A stretch of 64,000 nt of DNA from JBKQVT01 sp963727245 (GCA_963727245.1 CAVSFO010000005.1:620001-684000), one strand, 5' to 3'. Shown: positions 15,949-25,723, counted from the stretch's first letter. Translations and numbers: made by a program. The notes: generated by a model not told the origin, from the letters alone.

Positions 15949-17163
15949 ATGGAGCCATCCAGCTCTCGACGTTCGTTCTTGCGCGATGTCAGCCTCGGTT
16001 CGCTCGGCGCGATGGCGGCCGGCAGCCTGCTGGGCACGGCCGCGGCCCAGGGTCCCGGCCAGAAAGTCCTGGGAGCTTCTGGCGCGGCGACGTCGCCGCG
16101 CCCCAAGGGAGCCTGGCAGCCGGTCTCGGAGCGGAAGATTCGCGTCGGCATTGTCGGCTACGGCGCCTGCCAGTTCGGCGCCCAGTTCGGCTTCCAGGAT
16201 CATCCCAACGTCACGGTGGCGGCCGTCAGCGACCTGTTTCCCGACCGCTGCCGGGCGCTGGCGGAGGCTTGCCGCTGCCAGAAGACCTATCCGTCGCTGG
16301 AAGAAATGCTCAAGGACGGCTCGATCGAGGCCGTGTTCATCGCGACCGACGCCCCCAGCCACGCCCGGCACTGCGTCGACATCCTCAAGCACGGCAAGCA
16401 CGCGGCCACCGCCGTGCCGGCTGTCTTCGGCTCGCTCGAGGACGCCGACAAGCTGCTGGAGGCGGTCAAGTCGAGCGGCCGGAAGTACATGATGTTCGAG
16501 ACGTCCGCGTTCCACGAAGATTGCTACGCCATGCGGCAGATCTATCGCGCCGGCGGGTTCGGCAAGCTCATTTACACGGAAGGCGAGTATTTCCACTACA
16601 TGCCGGCGCCGATCCCCTCGTATAAGGGTTGGCGGATCGGCGTGCCGCCGCAATTCTACCCCACGCACTCGAACGCCTATTACGTGTGCGTGACCGGCGG
16701 CAGCTTTACCGAAGTCGCCTGCATGGCGATGCCCAGCATCGTCAAGGAGATGCAGCCCGAGAACAACCGCTACAAGAATCCCTTCGGCACCGAAGTCGCC
16801 CTGCTGCGCACCAGCGAGGGCGGGATGGCGCGCATGGCGGTCAGTTGGGACACGCCCGGCGGCGAGATCGAGATCGGCCGCGTGCGCGGGCAGCACGGGT
16901 CGATGGAGGGCATGAGTTACAGCGGCAAGAAGAAGTTGCCCGATCTCGGGCGCCCGCCCCTGCCGCCGACCGTCTCGCCCGGCGGGCACGGCGGCTCGCA
17001 CGGCAACCTGATGAACGAGTTCGTCACGGCGATCCTCGAAGATCGCAAGCCGATGATCGACGTCGTCATGGCGTTGAACCTGTCGGTTGCCGGCGTCGTC
17101 AGCCACCAGTCGGCAATGAAGGGCGGCGAGACCCTGAAGATTCCGCAGTACCGCATGGCGTAG
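15949..17163 (+). CDS. Gfo/Idh/MocA-family oxidoreductase, Tat-exported
   Basis: NAD(P)-dependent sugar- or inositol-type dehydrogenase of about 404 residues. The ATG at 15949 follows CGGAGGA. The N-terminus SSRRSFLRDVSLGSLGAMAA is a twin-arginine signal, so the folded enzyme is exported. The Rossmann motif RVGIVGYGACQFGAQFG (GxGxxG-like) is followed by DLFPDR and AVFIATDAPSHARH. The C-terminal domain ends LSVAGVVSHQSAMKGGETLK. The usual Glu-Lys-Pro catalytic segment is altered (AATAVPAVFG), so the substrate or activity may differ. Exported paralogues are common in planctomycetes. The frame is intact. Confidence 0.9.
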   Translation: MEPSSSRRSFLRDVSLGSLGAMAAGSLLGTAAAQGPGQKVLGASGAATSPRPKGAWQPVSERKIRVGIVGYGACQFGAQFGFQDHPNVTVAAVSDLFPDRCRALAEACRCQKTYPSLEEMLKDGSIEAVFIATDAPSHARHCVDILKHGKHAATAVPAVFGSLEDADKLLEAVKSSGRKYMMFETSAFHEDCYAMRQIYRAGGFGKLIYTEGEYFHYMPAPIPSYKGWRIGVPPQFYPTHSNAYYVCVTGGSFTEVACMAMPSIVKEMQPENNRYKNPFGTEVALLRTSEGGMARMAVSWDTPGGEIEIGRVRGQHGSMEGMSYSGKKKLPDLGRPPLPPTVSPGGHGGSHGNLMNEFVTAILEDRKPMIDVVMALNLSVAGVVSHQSAMKGGETLKIPQYRMA

Positions 17164-17182
17164 CTTCTGCGCGGAAGCACAT

Positions 17183-17264
17183 GTAGGGTGGGACGAGCGA
17201 AGCGAAGTCCCACCACAGTCCCCGCCGCAAATGGTGGGACTGCGCTCCGCTTGTCCCACCCTAC
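17183..17264. repeat. GTAGGGTGGGACGAGC palindromic element
   Basis: Arms of GTAGGGTGGGACGAGCG and its complement around a short loop. It is the same family as 11203-11284, with ACGAGCGAAGCGAAG in place of TCGAGCGCAGCGAGC. It sits between convergent genes and could act as a terminator hairpin. Confidence 0.8.
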
Positions 17265-17285
17265 GATCTGCGAAACGTGCCCCGT

Positions 17286-18083
17286 TCAATCGCCGCGTTG
17301 CCGGCGGGCCTCGTAGAACAACACCGCCGCGGCCGCCGAGACGTTGAGACTGTCGGCCGCGCCCAGCATCGGCAGCCGCACGGCGGTCACGTCGGCGGCC
17401 GACCAGAGCGGGGAAAGCCCGGCGGCCTCGCTGCCCAGCACCAGCGCCGCCGCGCCGCGATAGTCGGCGGCGGCGTAGCAGAGCGCGCCGTCCAGCCGGG
17501 CGGCGTAGATTTTCATGCCCCGCCCGCGCAGCCAGGCCAGCGTGTCCGTCGCGGTCGCCTCGCACGCCGGGACGGTGAAGATGGTGCCCAGGCTGGCGCG
17601 GATGGCGTTGGGGTTATAAAGATCGGTGGCGGCGTCGGCCACGATGAGGGCCGACACGCCGGCGCCGTCGGCGCTGCGCAGGACGGCGCCGACGTTGCCC
17701 GGCTTTTCCACGCCTTCCAGCACGGCGACCAGCGGATTGTCCGGCAGCGATAGTTCGCCGAGCGTCCGTTGCGGCATTTCGGCCACCCCCAGCACCCCTT
17801 CGGCCCGGTGCCCGAACGCCAGCCGCTCGAACACCGGCGGGCTGACCGCCAGGATTTCGCCGCCGCAGCCGGGCAGGGCGGCCAGTAGCCCTTGGGCGTC
17901 GGGACCCTGGCAGAGTTCTTCGCAAACGAACACTTCTACGATGCGCACTCCGGCGGCAATCGCGCGGGCCAGTTCCCGCACGCCGTCGATGAGGATGCGC
18001 CGCTGCTGCCGGCGATATTGCGCATCGCGGAGGCGGACGGCGTCCTTCACCCGCGGATTCTGCCGGCTGTTGATGATGGTCAT
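17286..18083 (-). CDS. SpoU/TrmH-family RNA 2'-O-methyltransferase
   Basis: A 265-residue SPOUT methyltransferase that would methylate a ribose 2'-OH in rRNA or tRNA using SAM. The N-terminal substrate-binding part (INSRQNPRVKDAVRLRDAQY, then RRILIDGVREL) is followed by the SPOUT motifs: EKPGNVGAVLRSADGAGV (motif 1), LVLGSEAAGLS (motif 2) and RLPMLGAADSLNVSAAAAVL (motif 3, knot). The target nucleotide cannot be deduced. The frame is intact. It lies 10 bases beyond the 3' end of the RlmI-like gene, so the two methyltransferases probably share a transcript. Confidence 0.93.
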   Translation of the reverse strand: MTIINSRQNPRVKDAVRLRDAQYRRQQRRILIDGVRELARAIAAGVRIVEVFVCEELCQGPDAQGLLAALPGCGGEILAVSPPVFERLAFGHRAEGVLGVAEMPQRTLGELSLPDNPLVAVLEGVEKPGNVGAVLRSADGAGVSALIVADAATDLYNPNAIRASLGTIFTVPACEATATDTLAWLRGRGMKIYAARLDGALCYAAADYRGAAALVLGSEAAGLSPLWSAADVTAVRLPMLGAADSLNVSAAAAVLFYEARRQRGD

Positions 18084-18084
18084 G

Positions 18085-18122
18085 CTTCGCCCTCACCCCG
18101 GCCCTCTCCCGGAGGGAGAGGA
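18085..18122. repeat. Single arm of the CTCTCCC repeat
   Basis: GCCCTCACCCCGGCCCTCTC, then CCGGAGGGAGAGG. It sits between the two methyltransferase genes and encodes the final SSPSGRGPG and stop of the upstream one. Confidence 0.75.
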
Positions 18123-18974
18123 AATCGTTACGGCCACGCCGCTGGGCAACTCCCGGCCGCTGGCGGCACGGATCGTCAACGGCCGGGCGTCGATCGAGCC
18201 GCGGTCGGCCGGATCGGCGGCGGCGTCCAGGGCGTCGGCCATCATCTGGGCCAGCCGGGCCGGCTCAAACTCCGGCGTGTGGCACGTCAATAGCATGAAC
18301 CGCCGCTGCCCGCCCGTCAACTGGCCGCAGCACTGGAGCAGCCGGGGCAGGTGCGTGGCCAGCCGCCAGACCTCGCCCCGGGCGCCGTGGCCGTAGCTGG
18401 GCGGATCGAGGATGACGGCGTGGTAGCGATTTTCCCGCCGCAGCTCGCGTTTGACGAACTTCAGGGCGTCTTCGGCGATCCAGCGGATCGGCGCGTCGGC
18501 CAGTCCCGACCGCTCGGCATTGCGGCGGGCCCAGGCGACGATGTTCCTGGCCGCATCGACGTGGACGACTTCGGCCCCGCTGGCGGCCGCGGCCAGCGTG
18601 CTGCCGCCCGTATAGGCAAACAAATTGAGCACGCGGACGGCCGGCGATCGGCCCACTTGCTCGGCGATCCACTGCCAATTGGCAGCCTGTTCGGGAAACA
18701 CGCCCAGGTGGCCGAAAATGGTCCGCTTCAACTCGAACACCAGTGATCCATGGCCGATGGTCCATTGCTCCGGCAGCGGGCGGCGGCAGGTCCAGCGGCC
18801 CTCTTGGCCGTTGACGCGATCGAAGCGGGCGTCGGCCCGTTGCCAGGCAGCCGGGTCCGCCCGCCCGATCCCCTCGGCCGCCGGGCAGGGCCGATCCAGC
18901 GTCACGTCCCCAAAACGTTCCAGCCGCCGGCCGTCGCCGAAGTCGAGCAGTTCGTATTGATCGGGAGTGAACAT
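18093..18974 (-). CDS. RlmI/RlmK-like class I SAM-dependent rRNA methyltransferase
   Basis: A 293-residue methyltransferase resembling the catalytic part of 23S rRNA m5C or m2G methyltransferases. Motif I is VLNLFAYTGGSTLAAAASGA, motif II EVVHVDAARN, and motif IV VILDPPSYGHGARGE. No PUA domain is seen at the N-terminus, unlike full-length RlmI. I chose the ATG at 18974 (MFTPDQYELLDFGDGRRLE); the upstream in-frame extension is only palindromic repeat. The last residues SSPSGRGPG and the stop come from the repeat at 18085-18122. Confidence 0.88.
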   Translation of the reverse strand: MFTPDQYELLDFGDGRRLERFGDVTLDRPCPAAEGIGRADPAAWQRADARFDRVNGQEGRWTCRRPLPEQWTIGHGSLVFELKRTIFGHLGVFPEQAANWQWIAEQVGRSPAVRVLNLFAYTGGSTLAAAASGAEVVHVDAARNIVAWARRNAERSGLADAPIRWIAEDALKFVKRELRRENRYHAVILDPPSYGHGARGEVWRLATHLPRLLQCCGQLTGGQRRFMLLTCHTPEFEPARLAQMMADALDAAADPADRGSIDARPLTIRAASGRELPSGVAVTISSPSGRGPG

Positions 18975-18996
18975 GGGCTCTGATAAGTCGAAGTAT

Positions 18997-19094
18997 CCGG
19001 CACACGCCGTGTGCGGCGCCGTATCCCGCACACGCCGTGTGCGGTGAAGTCGGCACACGCCGTATGCCGATCCCACCGCACACGGCGTGTGCGG
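18997..19094. repeat. Cluster of four GCACACGCCGTGTGC palindromes
   Basis: Four 19-20 base palindromes built on CCGCACACGCCGTGTGCGG lie at 18997, 19026, 19051 and 19076, separated by 7-9 bases; one is degenerate (CGGCACACGCCGTATGCCG). They lie in the leader of the RlmI-like gene. A fifth copy lies at 63503-63521. Confidence 0.9.
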
Positions 19095-19109
19095 CGTACT
19101 ATTTCGCGC

Positions 19110-21025
19110 TCACTTGCGCCGCGGCGGCCCCGACGGGACCAAACACTCCGGCCGCGGACCGATGAGGTCCTCGCGGCCGGCCTCTCGCAGGGCCTCGCGG
19201 ACCAAGGCGTGGTTCTCCGGCTGGAAATACTGCAACAGCGCCCGCTGCCACCGCCTCATGCGGGCGCCCTTGGGAACGTAGACCTCGCCGCCGCTGATGG
19301 GATCGATGCCTGTGTAATACATGCAGGTGGCGATGTCCATGGGCAGCGGAATAAAATCCTGCACTTGCTCGGGCCGATAGCCCGAGCGCTTCAGATAAAG
19401 GGCCAGATCGATCATGGCCGGCAGATCGCAGCCGGGATGGCCGGCCATGAAATAGGGGACGAGGTACTGCTCCTTTCCGGCGGCGGCCGCCGCCTGGCAG
19501 AATCGCTGCTGAAAAGCGGCGAAACTCTCGATGGGCGGCTTGTGCATCCGCCGCAGCGTTTCCGGATCGGCGTGTTCCGGGGCGACCTTCAGCAGCCCGC
19601 CCGTATGGTGCCGGGCCAATTCCTCGATGTAGGCCACGCTCCGCAAGGCCAGGTCCATGCGGACCCCGGAAGCCACGAAGACCCGCTTCACGCCGGGCTG
19701 CTGCCGGGCCTCCCTCATCAACTCGATCAGCGGCCCGTGATCCGTGCTCAACAGCGCGCAGACCGTCGGATAGAGGCAACTCGGGCGGCGGCAACGGCGG
19801 CGGACCTCGGGCCGGCTGCAGTTCATCTGGTACATGTTCGCCGTCGGACCGCCCAGGTCGCTGATGACCCCGGAAAAATCCGCCGCGCCGGCCATGTGGC
19901 CGATCTCTTCGAGCACCGACTGCCGGCTGCGACTCTGAATGACCCGACCTTGATGGGCCGTCAGCGAACAGAACGTGCAGCCGCCGAAACAGCCGCGGAC
20001 AATCTGGATCGAGTCCTTCACCACCTCGAAGGCCGGAATGGGCTGGCGGCCGTAGCTGGGGTGGGGACGGCGCGTGAACGGCAGCCCGTACACGCGATCC
20101 ATCTCCGCCTCCGTCAGCGGCCAGGCCGGCGGATTGACCACCACCGCCTCGCGGCCGTGATACTGCACCAGCCGCAGGGCACTCTCGGCGTCGCTCTGGC
20201 GCTGGATCATGCGGGTCATGGCGACAAACGCCTGCGGGTCGGATGCGACCTCGTCGTAACTGGGTAGCGTCACGATGTCGGCGGGAGCCACGGATTCGGG
20301 CCCGGGCGGACTTAAGCGGAGGCTGACGCCTCCGGGCGCGATTCGTCCAGCAGCGGAACGGTTTCGCTGGCGCCCAGCCGGTAGACCGTGCCGCGAATGT
20401 CGCGGAGCCGGGCGACCGGCTGGCCGGCAGCCAGGCGGGCGACGATCTCCAGCAGCGGCCGCTCGCCCATGCCGTAGACGAGCAGGTCGGCCTTGGCGTC
20501 GAGGATGATGGCGCGGCGCACCTTGTCGCTCCAGTAATCGTAATGGGCCAGCCGGCGCAGACTGGCCTCGACGCCGCCGGCGATCACCGGCACGCCCTTA
20601 TAGGCCTCGCGGGCCCGCTGACAATAGGCCAGCGTCGCCCGGTCCGGACGCCGCCCGATCTGGCCGTCGGGGCTATAGGCGTCCTCGTTGCGGACCTTGC
20701 GGTTGGCCGTGTAATGATTGAGCATCGAGTCCATGTTGCCGGCGCTGACGGCGAAGCACAGCCGCGGCCGGCCGAAGGTCCGCCACGGCCCGCAGGAGTG
20801 CCAGTCGGGCTGGCTGAGAATGGCCACGCGATAGCCCTCGGCTTCCAGCAACCGTCCCAGCAGGGCCATGGCGAAACTGGGATGATCGACATAGGCGTCG
20901 CCGCTCACCAGGACCACGTCGACGGCGTCCCAGCCGCGGGCCCGCGTTTCTTCGGCGGTCATCGGCAGCGGCTGCCCGGCGAGCGGCTGCGGCCGTTTCC
21001 TGGCCGTGGAAGGGGACGGGTCCAT
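19110..21025 (-). CDS. ygiQ: YgiQ-family radical SAM protein, interrupted by a palindromic repeat
   Basis: Large radical-SAM protein of the YgiQ type (UPF0313), activity unknown. The N-terminal part (21025-20312) has WDAVDVVLVSGDAYVDHPSF and YKGVPVIAGGVEASLRRLAH. The C-terminal part (20291-19110) has the cluster motif GCFGGCTFCSLTAHQGR, with the CxxxCxxC cysteines, and VAPEHADPETLRRMHKP. Between them a CCGGAGGCGTCAGCCTCCG palindrome introduces the residues PEASASA and a stop, and the frame resumes 20 bases later at a GTG. Unlike other shifts in this window, this one coincides with an inserted repeat, so the gene may truly be split into two polypeptides. Confidence 0.85.
20312..20340. repeat. 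CCGGAGGCGTCAGCCTCCG palindrome inside ygiQ
   Basis: A 29-base element, read on the plus strand as TTAAGCGGAGGCTGACGCCT then CCGGGCGCG. A related intergenic copy is at 37771-37801. It disrupts the ygiQ reading frame. Confidence 0.85.
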
Positions 21026-21058
21026 GTTTTTCGCGCTGGGAGTCCGCGCAGCATCATG

Positions 21059-21084
21059 AGCCCCGGGCGTTAGCCCGGGGATAA
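21059..21084. repeat. AGCCCCGGGCGTTAGCCCGG palindrome
   Basis: A 26-base palindrome ending GGGGATAA, identical to 32191-32216. It supplies the final residues and stop of the serine hydrolase gene. Confidence 0.85.
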
Positions 21085-22484
21085 CGTGAATTCTTCGCAA
21101 AGCGTCGCCGCTCCTAAGCCGAACCCTGTGTCTGGCGCCCGGGGCTCCTTGTCCGGCGGCAGCATCCATGCCGAATGCGTGCCGGAAGGGCGGCCGGAGG
21201 TGGAATGCCGCTCGAACAGGTCGCGCGCCGGCCAATGGACCGTGCCCTCGATAGCCTTGCGCAGCCGCTTGGTGCAGAAGCCCAGCGGCGACGGCGTGCC
21301 CTCCTGGTGTTCGCCGCCGTTGAGCAACACGACCCAATCGACACCGTTGGGCAAGTGCTCGATATAGGTGTGGATGCCGGGGACGCCGCCGTTCTTGCTG
21401 AAGCGCATGCCGCCGCGGCCGCGCACCACCACGTCCCATCCCAGGCCGAAATGCGAGCCGTCCTTGCGTGGTTTCAGCGGCGCGGGGGGCACGACCAGCA
21501 TCTCCCGGTAGCTCGCCGGCGACAGCAACGACTTGCCGCGGCTGCCGTCCACCGCGGTGAGCAAACGCGCCATGTCCACCGCCGAGCCGATCCAACTGCC
21601 GGCCGGCGGACCGATCGGACCGCGCCGCCCGGAAACTCCTTCAGCCCGTCGCGGCCGTAACGCCGCACCTCGTTGGGCGCGTAGGCGGGGGCCGGCCGCT
21701 CCAGTTCCATGCCGCTGATGCCGGCCGGCCGCAAGACGTGCTGCCGCACGTACTGTTCGTAGGGCTGGCCGCCCACGCGCTGAATTACTTCCCGCGCAAG
21801 AAGAAGCCGAAATTGGAATAATGCTCTTCCGTGCCGGGCCGGTATGCCAAGGGCCGGCTGAGGGCATAGCGAATGACCAGGTCGTCGGAAACGGGCAACT
21901 TGGTCCCCGTCTGCTTGGCGATCTTCCTGGCCATCCGCACATATTCGCCCCCTTTGTGCGGATCGAAACCGGCGGCATGGAGCAGCAACTGCCGCACGGT
22001 GATGTCCTTGACGCGGGGATCGAGCTGGAAGCCGTCCAGCGGCTGCGGCCGGCCCAGCAGCGGGTAGACGCGATCGTCCAATGACAATTTGCCGCTCTTG
22101 GACCAGGCAGAGCATGGCGACGCTGGTGATCGCCTTGCTCACGCTGGCCAGGCAGAACGGCGATTCCATCGTCACCGGCTGATGGGCGGCGACGTTGGCC
22201 CAGCCATAGCCTTTGGCGGCCACGAGCTTGCCGTCCTTGGCGACGGCCAAGGCCGCGCCCGGCACGCCGAATTTCTTCATCGTTTCCCGCATGACCGCGT
22301 CCAGCGACTCCACGCCGAAGCCGACTTCGGGCGGGGCCGCCTCGGCCGCCGGCGCAGGGGCCGGTCGCGGCTGCGCCGGCGGCGCCGCCCGCGCGGGCTG
22401 CCCCGCGCCGATCTGCACCGCTGCCGCCACCAGCGCCGCCAGCCCCAGCCGGCCCCAGCCTCGCCCCAGTTCCGCTGCCCTCAT
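21070..22484 (-). CDS. Serine beta-lactamase/D-Ala-D-Ala carboxypeptidase-like hydrolase, three frameshifts
   Basis: Exported serine hydrolase of the beta-lactamase-C/PBP-like group, about 470 residues. The ATG at 22484 starts a signal peptide (GRLGLAALVAAAVQIGAGQP). The catalytic SxxK is SVSK within FCLASVSKAITSVAML, and the tyrosine motif is YSN within EEHYSNFGFFLRG. The last motif region is NGGVPGIHTYIEHLPNGVDW. The frame changes near 22088, 21790 and 21635, and each continuation matches the family, so these are most likely indel errors. The C-terminus (LSPG and stop) lies in the palindrome at 21059-21084. The substrate is not predictable. Confidence 0.8.
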
Positions 22485-22634
22485 AAAGAAATCTCGCCGG
22501 TCGAAGATCCAACCGTCTATGATACCATGAATTACACAACGCCGGACCTTGGAATGCAAGTCCCCAGGGAACTGTAGGCTCTGCTTTCCCTGATCCCCGG
22601 CCCCTGGCCCCTAGACCGCCCCTAACTCGCTCCT

Positions 22635-22665
22635 GGTGGGGCTCGCTGCGCTCGACCCACCCTAC
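22635..22665. repeat. Single arm of the GTAGGGTGGGTCGAGC element
   Basis: GGTGGGGCTCGCTGCGCTCG, then ACCCACCCTAC. It matches the right arm of 11203-11284 and lies upstream of uvrA between CCTGGCCCC-type repeats. Confidence 0.75.
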
Positions 22666-22703
22666 AAATCTTTCCCTGGCCCCCGGCCCCTAGCGATGCT
22701 TGA

Positions 22704-22732
22704 TTGCGAAAACCCCCGCCTTGCACTATAAT
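22704..22732 (+). promoter_or_regulatory. Predicted sigma-70 promoter of uvrA
   Basis: TTGCGA, a 17-base spacer, then a perfect TATAAT. The expected transcript start is about 35 bases before the uvrA ATG at 22775. No LexA-type operator was recognised around it. Confidence 0.55.
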
Positions 22733-22774
22733 AAAAAGTTTCCCATCGCGTCTCCGGCGTCCTCCGTAGAGCGC

Positions 22775-25609
22775 ATGAATCGAGAAGCCTCGGAAATCGA
22801 AGCGGCCTCGGGCGAGTGCATCTGCGTTCGCGGCGCCCGCGTTCACAACCTGCAAAACGTCGATATCGACCTGCCCCGCGACCGGCTCGTGGTGATTACC
22901 GGTCCCAGCGGCTCGGGCAAGAGTTCGCTGGCCTTCGACACGCTCTATGCCGAGGGACAGCGGCAATACATCGAGAGCCTGTCGATCTACGCCCGGCAGT
23001 TCCTCCATCAATTGGAGCGGCCCGACGTGGACCTCATCGAGGGTTTGCAGCCGACGATCGCCATCGACCAGCGCGCCGGCGGCCATAATCCCCGCAGCAC
23101 GGTGGCGACCGTCACCGAAGTGTACGATTACCTGCGGCTGCTGTACGCGCGGCTGGGCGAGGCGAGTTGCCACCGCTGCGGCGCAACGATCCGGCAACAG
23201 TCGCCCGAGCAGATCCTCGAGGCCCTGCTGGCGCGGACCGAGGGGACGCGGATCATGGTGCTGGCCCCGCTGGTCCGGGGCCGCAAGGGACAGCACAAGG
23301 AAGTCTTCGAGGGCGTGCGCAAGGCCGGCCTGTTGCGGGCGCGCGTCGACGGCGTGGTCGTCAACGTCAACGATCCGCCCGAGCTGGTGCGGCAAAAGTC
23401 GCATCACATCGAGGCCGTGATCGACCGCGTGGTGGTCCGCGAGGGGGTCGCCAACCGCCTGGCCGAATCGATCAACCTGGCCGTGCGGCACGGCGACGGC
23501 CTGGTGCTGGCCAGCCACGAGGAGAAGCGGTCGGGGGGCCAGGCCGTTTGGCACGACGAGCTCTTCAGCACCCAGTATGCCTGTCCGGATTGCAAGATCG
23601 GCTACGAAGAACTGGAGCCGCGGAGCTTCAGTTTCAACAGCCCCTACGGCGCCTGCCCGGCGTGCGAAGGGCTGGGCTCGCGGGTGACTTTCGATCCGGA
23701 ACTGATCTTGCCCAACCTGGAACTCTCCTTGGCCGACGGGGCGCTGGCGCCCTGGAAGGACGCGCCGGCGGCGGCGCGGAAGCTGAAGCACGCGCTGCGA
23801 AACTGGATGGCGGCGGCCGGCTTCCGCTGGAATACGCCGCTGGCAAAACTGAAGCCGAAGACGCTCGCGCAATTGCTGCACGGCGACGGCGGCGAGTTCC
23901 CCGGCGTGTTGCTGCTGCTGGAAAAGGAATACGCCGCGACTAGCAGCGAGTCGAAGCGGCAGCGGCTCGAGGCCCTGCGCGGCGAGGTGATTTGCCCGGA
24001 GTGCAAGGGTGCCCGCCTGCGCCCCGAGGCCCGCGCGGTCCGCATCGGCGGCAAGGCGATCCACGAAGCGACGGCCTTGACGGTCGCGGCCGCCCGCGAG
24101 TTCTTCGCCGGCCTGGCGCCGCCGCCTTCGCAGCAGCCGGTGGCGGAGCCGATCCTTCGCGAGATCTCCTCGCGGCTGGAGTTTCTCGAGCGCGTCGGGC
24201 TGGAGTACCTGACGTTGGATCGGCCCGCCGCGACCCTCAGCGGCGGCGAGTTGCAGCGGGTGCGGCTGGCCAGCGGGCTGGGCTCCGGCCTGGTCGGCGT
24301 CTGCTACGTTTTGGACGAACCCTCGATCGGCTTGCACCCCCGCGACAACGGCCGCCTCGTCGAGGCCCTCCGCCGCCTGCAAGCCCGCGGCAACACCGTG
24401 GTCGTGGTCGAACACGATGAAACCATCATGCGGCAGGCCGATTGGCTGGTCGATCTGGGGCCGGCGGCGGGACGCAACGGCGGCCGCGTCGTCGCCCAGG
24501 GGACGCCGGCGCAGGTGGCAACGACCGACTGCTTGACCGGGCGCTACCTGGCCGGCCGGCAGCGGATTCCCCTGCCGCCAGGCCGCCGCCGCATCGCCGC
24601 CAGCCGCTCGATCGTGATCGAGGGCGCCACGACCAACAACCTTAAGGAAGTGACGGTCCGCTTCCCGTTGTCCGCGCTGGTGTGCATCACGGGGGTGAGC
24701 GGGTCGGGCAAGAGTTCCCTGGTCGACGAGACGCTGGCCCGCGCCATGGTGCGGCGTCTGGGCGGCATCGCCCCCAAGCCCGGCCCTTTCGCCAGCCTGC
24801 GCGGGGCGGCTCAGATCGACAAGGTGGTGCAGATCGACCAATCGCCGATCGGGCGGACGCCGCGGAGCAACCCCGCCACCTTCACCGGCGCATTCGACGA
24901 AATCCGCAAGGTCTTCACCCAGACGCGGGAAGCCCGCCAGCGCGGCTACAAGGCCGGCCGCTTCAGCTTCAACATCAAGGGCGGCCGCTGCGAGCAATGC
25001 CAAGGCCAGGGGCAGCGGAAGATCGAGATGAATTTCCTCCCCGATCTCTACGTCACCTGCCCGGTGTGCGAGGGCAAGCGCTTCAGCCGGCAGACGCTGG
25101 AGATCCGCTATCGCGGCCGCTCCATCGCCGACGTGCTGGAGATGCGCGTCGATGACGCCGCCGAGTTCTTCGCGAATTTTCCCGTCATCGCCCGGCTGTT
25201 GAGCAGCTTGCAGGAGGTCGGCCTGGGCTACGTGACCCTCGGCCAGTCCTCGACGACGCTCTCCGGCGGCGAGGCCCAACGCATCAAGCTGGCCACCGAG
25301 TTGGGCCGCGTCGATACCGGCAAGACGCTTTATATTCTCGACGAGCCGACCACGGGTCTGCACTTCGACGACATCAAGAAATTGCTCCTGGTGCTGGGCC
25401 GGCTGGTCGATTTGGGCAACACGGTCTTCGTCATCGAGCATCATCTCGACGTGATCAAGACAGCCGACTGGATCATCGACCTCGGTCCCGGCGGCGGCCA
25501 GTCCGGCGGCCGCGTCGTGGCCACCGGCACCCCCGAGCAGATCGCCGCCCTGGAGGACAATTGCACGGGGCATTACCTGCGGGCGGTGCTGGACAAGGAT
25601 GAAGGATAA
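22775..25609 (+). CDS. uvrA: Excinuclease ABC subunit A
   Basis: ATPase subunit that finds helix-distorting DNA damage and loads UvrB in nucleotide excision repair. It is full length (944 residues) and intact. First Walker A: VVITGPSGSGKSSLAFDTLY; second: VCITGVSGSGKSSLVDETLA. ABC signatures: LSGGELQRVRLASGLGSGL and LSGGEAQRIKLATELG. Zinc-binding cysteines are seen in CHRCG, CPDC, CPACEG and, in the C-terminal half, CEQCQGQGQ with CPVCEG. The ATG at 22775 is preferred because the promoter lies just before it. The end (DKDEG and stop) runs into the AAGGATGAAGGATAA repeat. Confidence 0.98.
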   Translation: MNREASEIEAASGECICVRGARVHNLQNVDIDLPRDRLVVITGPSGSGKSSLAFDTLYAEGQRQYIESLSIYARQFLHQLERPDVDLIEGLQPTIAIDQRAGGHNPRSTVATVTEVYDYLRLLYARLGEASCHRCGATIRQQSPEQILEALLARTEGTRIMVLAPLVRGRKGQHKEVFEGVRKAGLLRARVDGVVVNVNDPPELVRQKSHHIEAVIDRVVVREGVANRLAESINLAVRHGDGLVLASHEEKRSGGQAVWHDELFSTQYACPDCKIGYEELEPRSFSFNSPYGACPACEGLGSRVTFDPELILPNLELSLADGALAPWKDAPAAARKLKHALRNWMAAAGFRWNTPLAKLKPKTLAQLLHGDGGEFPGVLLLLEKEYAATSSESKRQRLEALRGEVICPECKGARLRPEARAVRIGGKAIHEATALTVAAAREFFAGLAPPPSQQPVAEPILREISSRLEFLERVGLEYLTLDRPAATLSGGELQRVRLASGLGSGLVGVCYVLDEPSIGLHPRDNGRLVEALRRLQARGNTVVVVEHDETIMRQADWLVDLGPAAGRNGGRVVAQGTPAQVATTDCLTGRYLAGRQRIPLPPGRRRIAASRSIVIEGATTNNLKEVTVRFPLSALVCITGVSGSGKSSLVDETLARAMVRRLGGIAPKPGPFASLRGAAQIDKVVQIDQSPIGRTPRSNPATFTGAFDEIRKVFTQTREARQRGYKAGRFSFNIKGGRCEQCQGQGQRKIEMNFLPDLYVTCPVCEGKRFSRQTLEIRYRGRSIADVLEMRVDDAAEFFANFPVIARLLSSLQEVGLGYVTLGQSSTTLSGGEAQRIKLATELGRVDTGKTLYILDEPTTGLHFDDIKKLLLVLGRLVDLGNTVFVIEHHLDVIKTADWIIDLGPGGGQSGGRVVATGTPEQIAALEDNCTGHYLRAVLDKDEG

Positions 25610-25631
25610 AGGATCAAGGATAAAGGATGAA
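25595..25631. repeat. AAGGATR heptamer array at the uvrA stop
   Basis: Five or so tandem AAGGATGAAGGATAAAGG-type heptamers. The second unit provides the uvrA stop codon TAA. Confidence 0.8.
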
Positions 25632-25652
25632 GGGCGAAGCAGCCTGGTCGGT

Positions 25653-25680
25653 TTGGAATCTCTTCTCTGGATGGTATAAT
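25653..25680 (+). promoter_or_regulatory. Predicted sigma-70 promoter of the DUF433 gene
   Basis: TTGGAA, a 16-base spacer, then TATAAT, 44 bases before the ATG at 25724. Confidence 0.5.
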
Positions 25681-25723
25681 TGGTAGCGAGAGTGACTCGG
25701 AGCCTGCCAGCAGGAGCAATCGT

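Noticed and set aside
15178..17565. 795-codon minus-strand open frame across the HYExO-like and oxidoreductase genes
   Set aside because: It is the complement of two clear plus-strand genes and has the low-complexity composition of a shadow frame.
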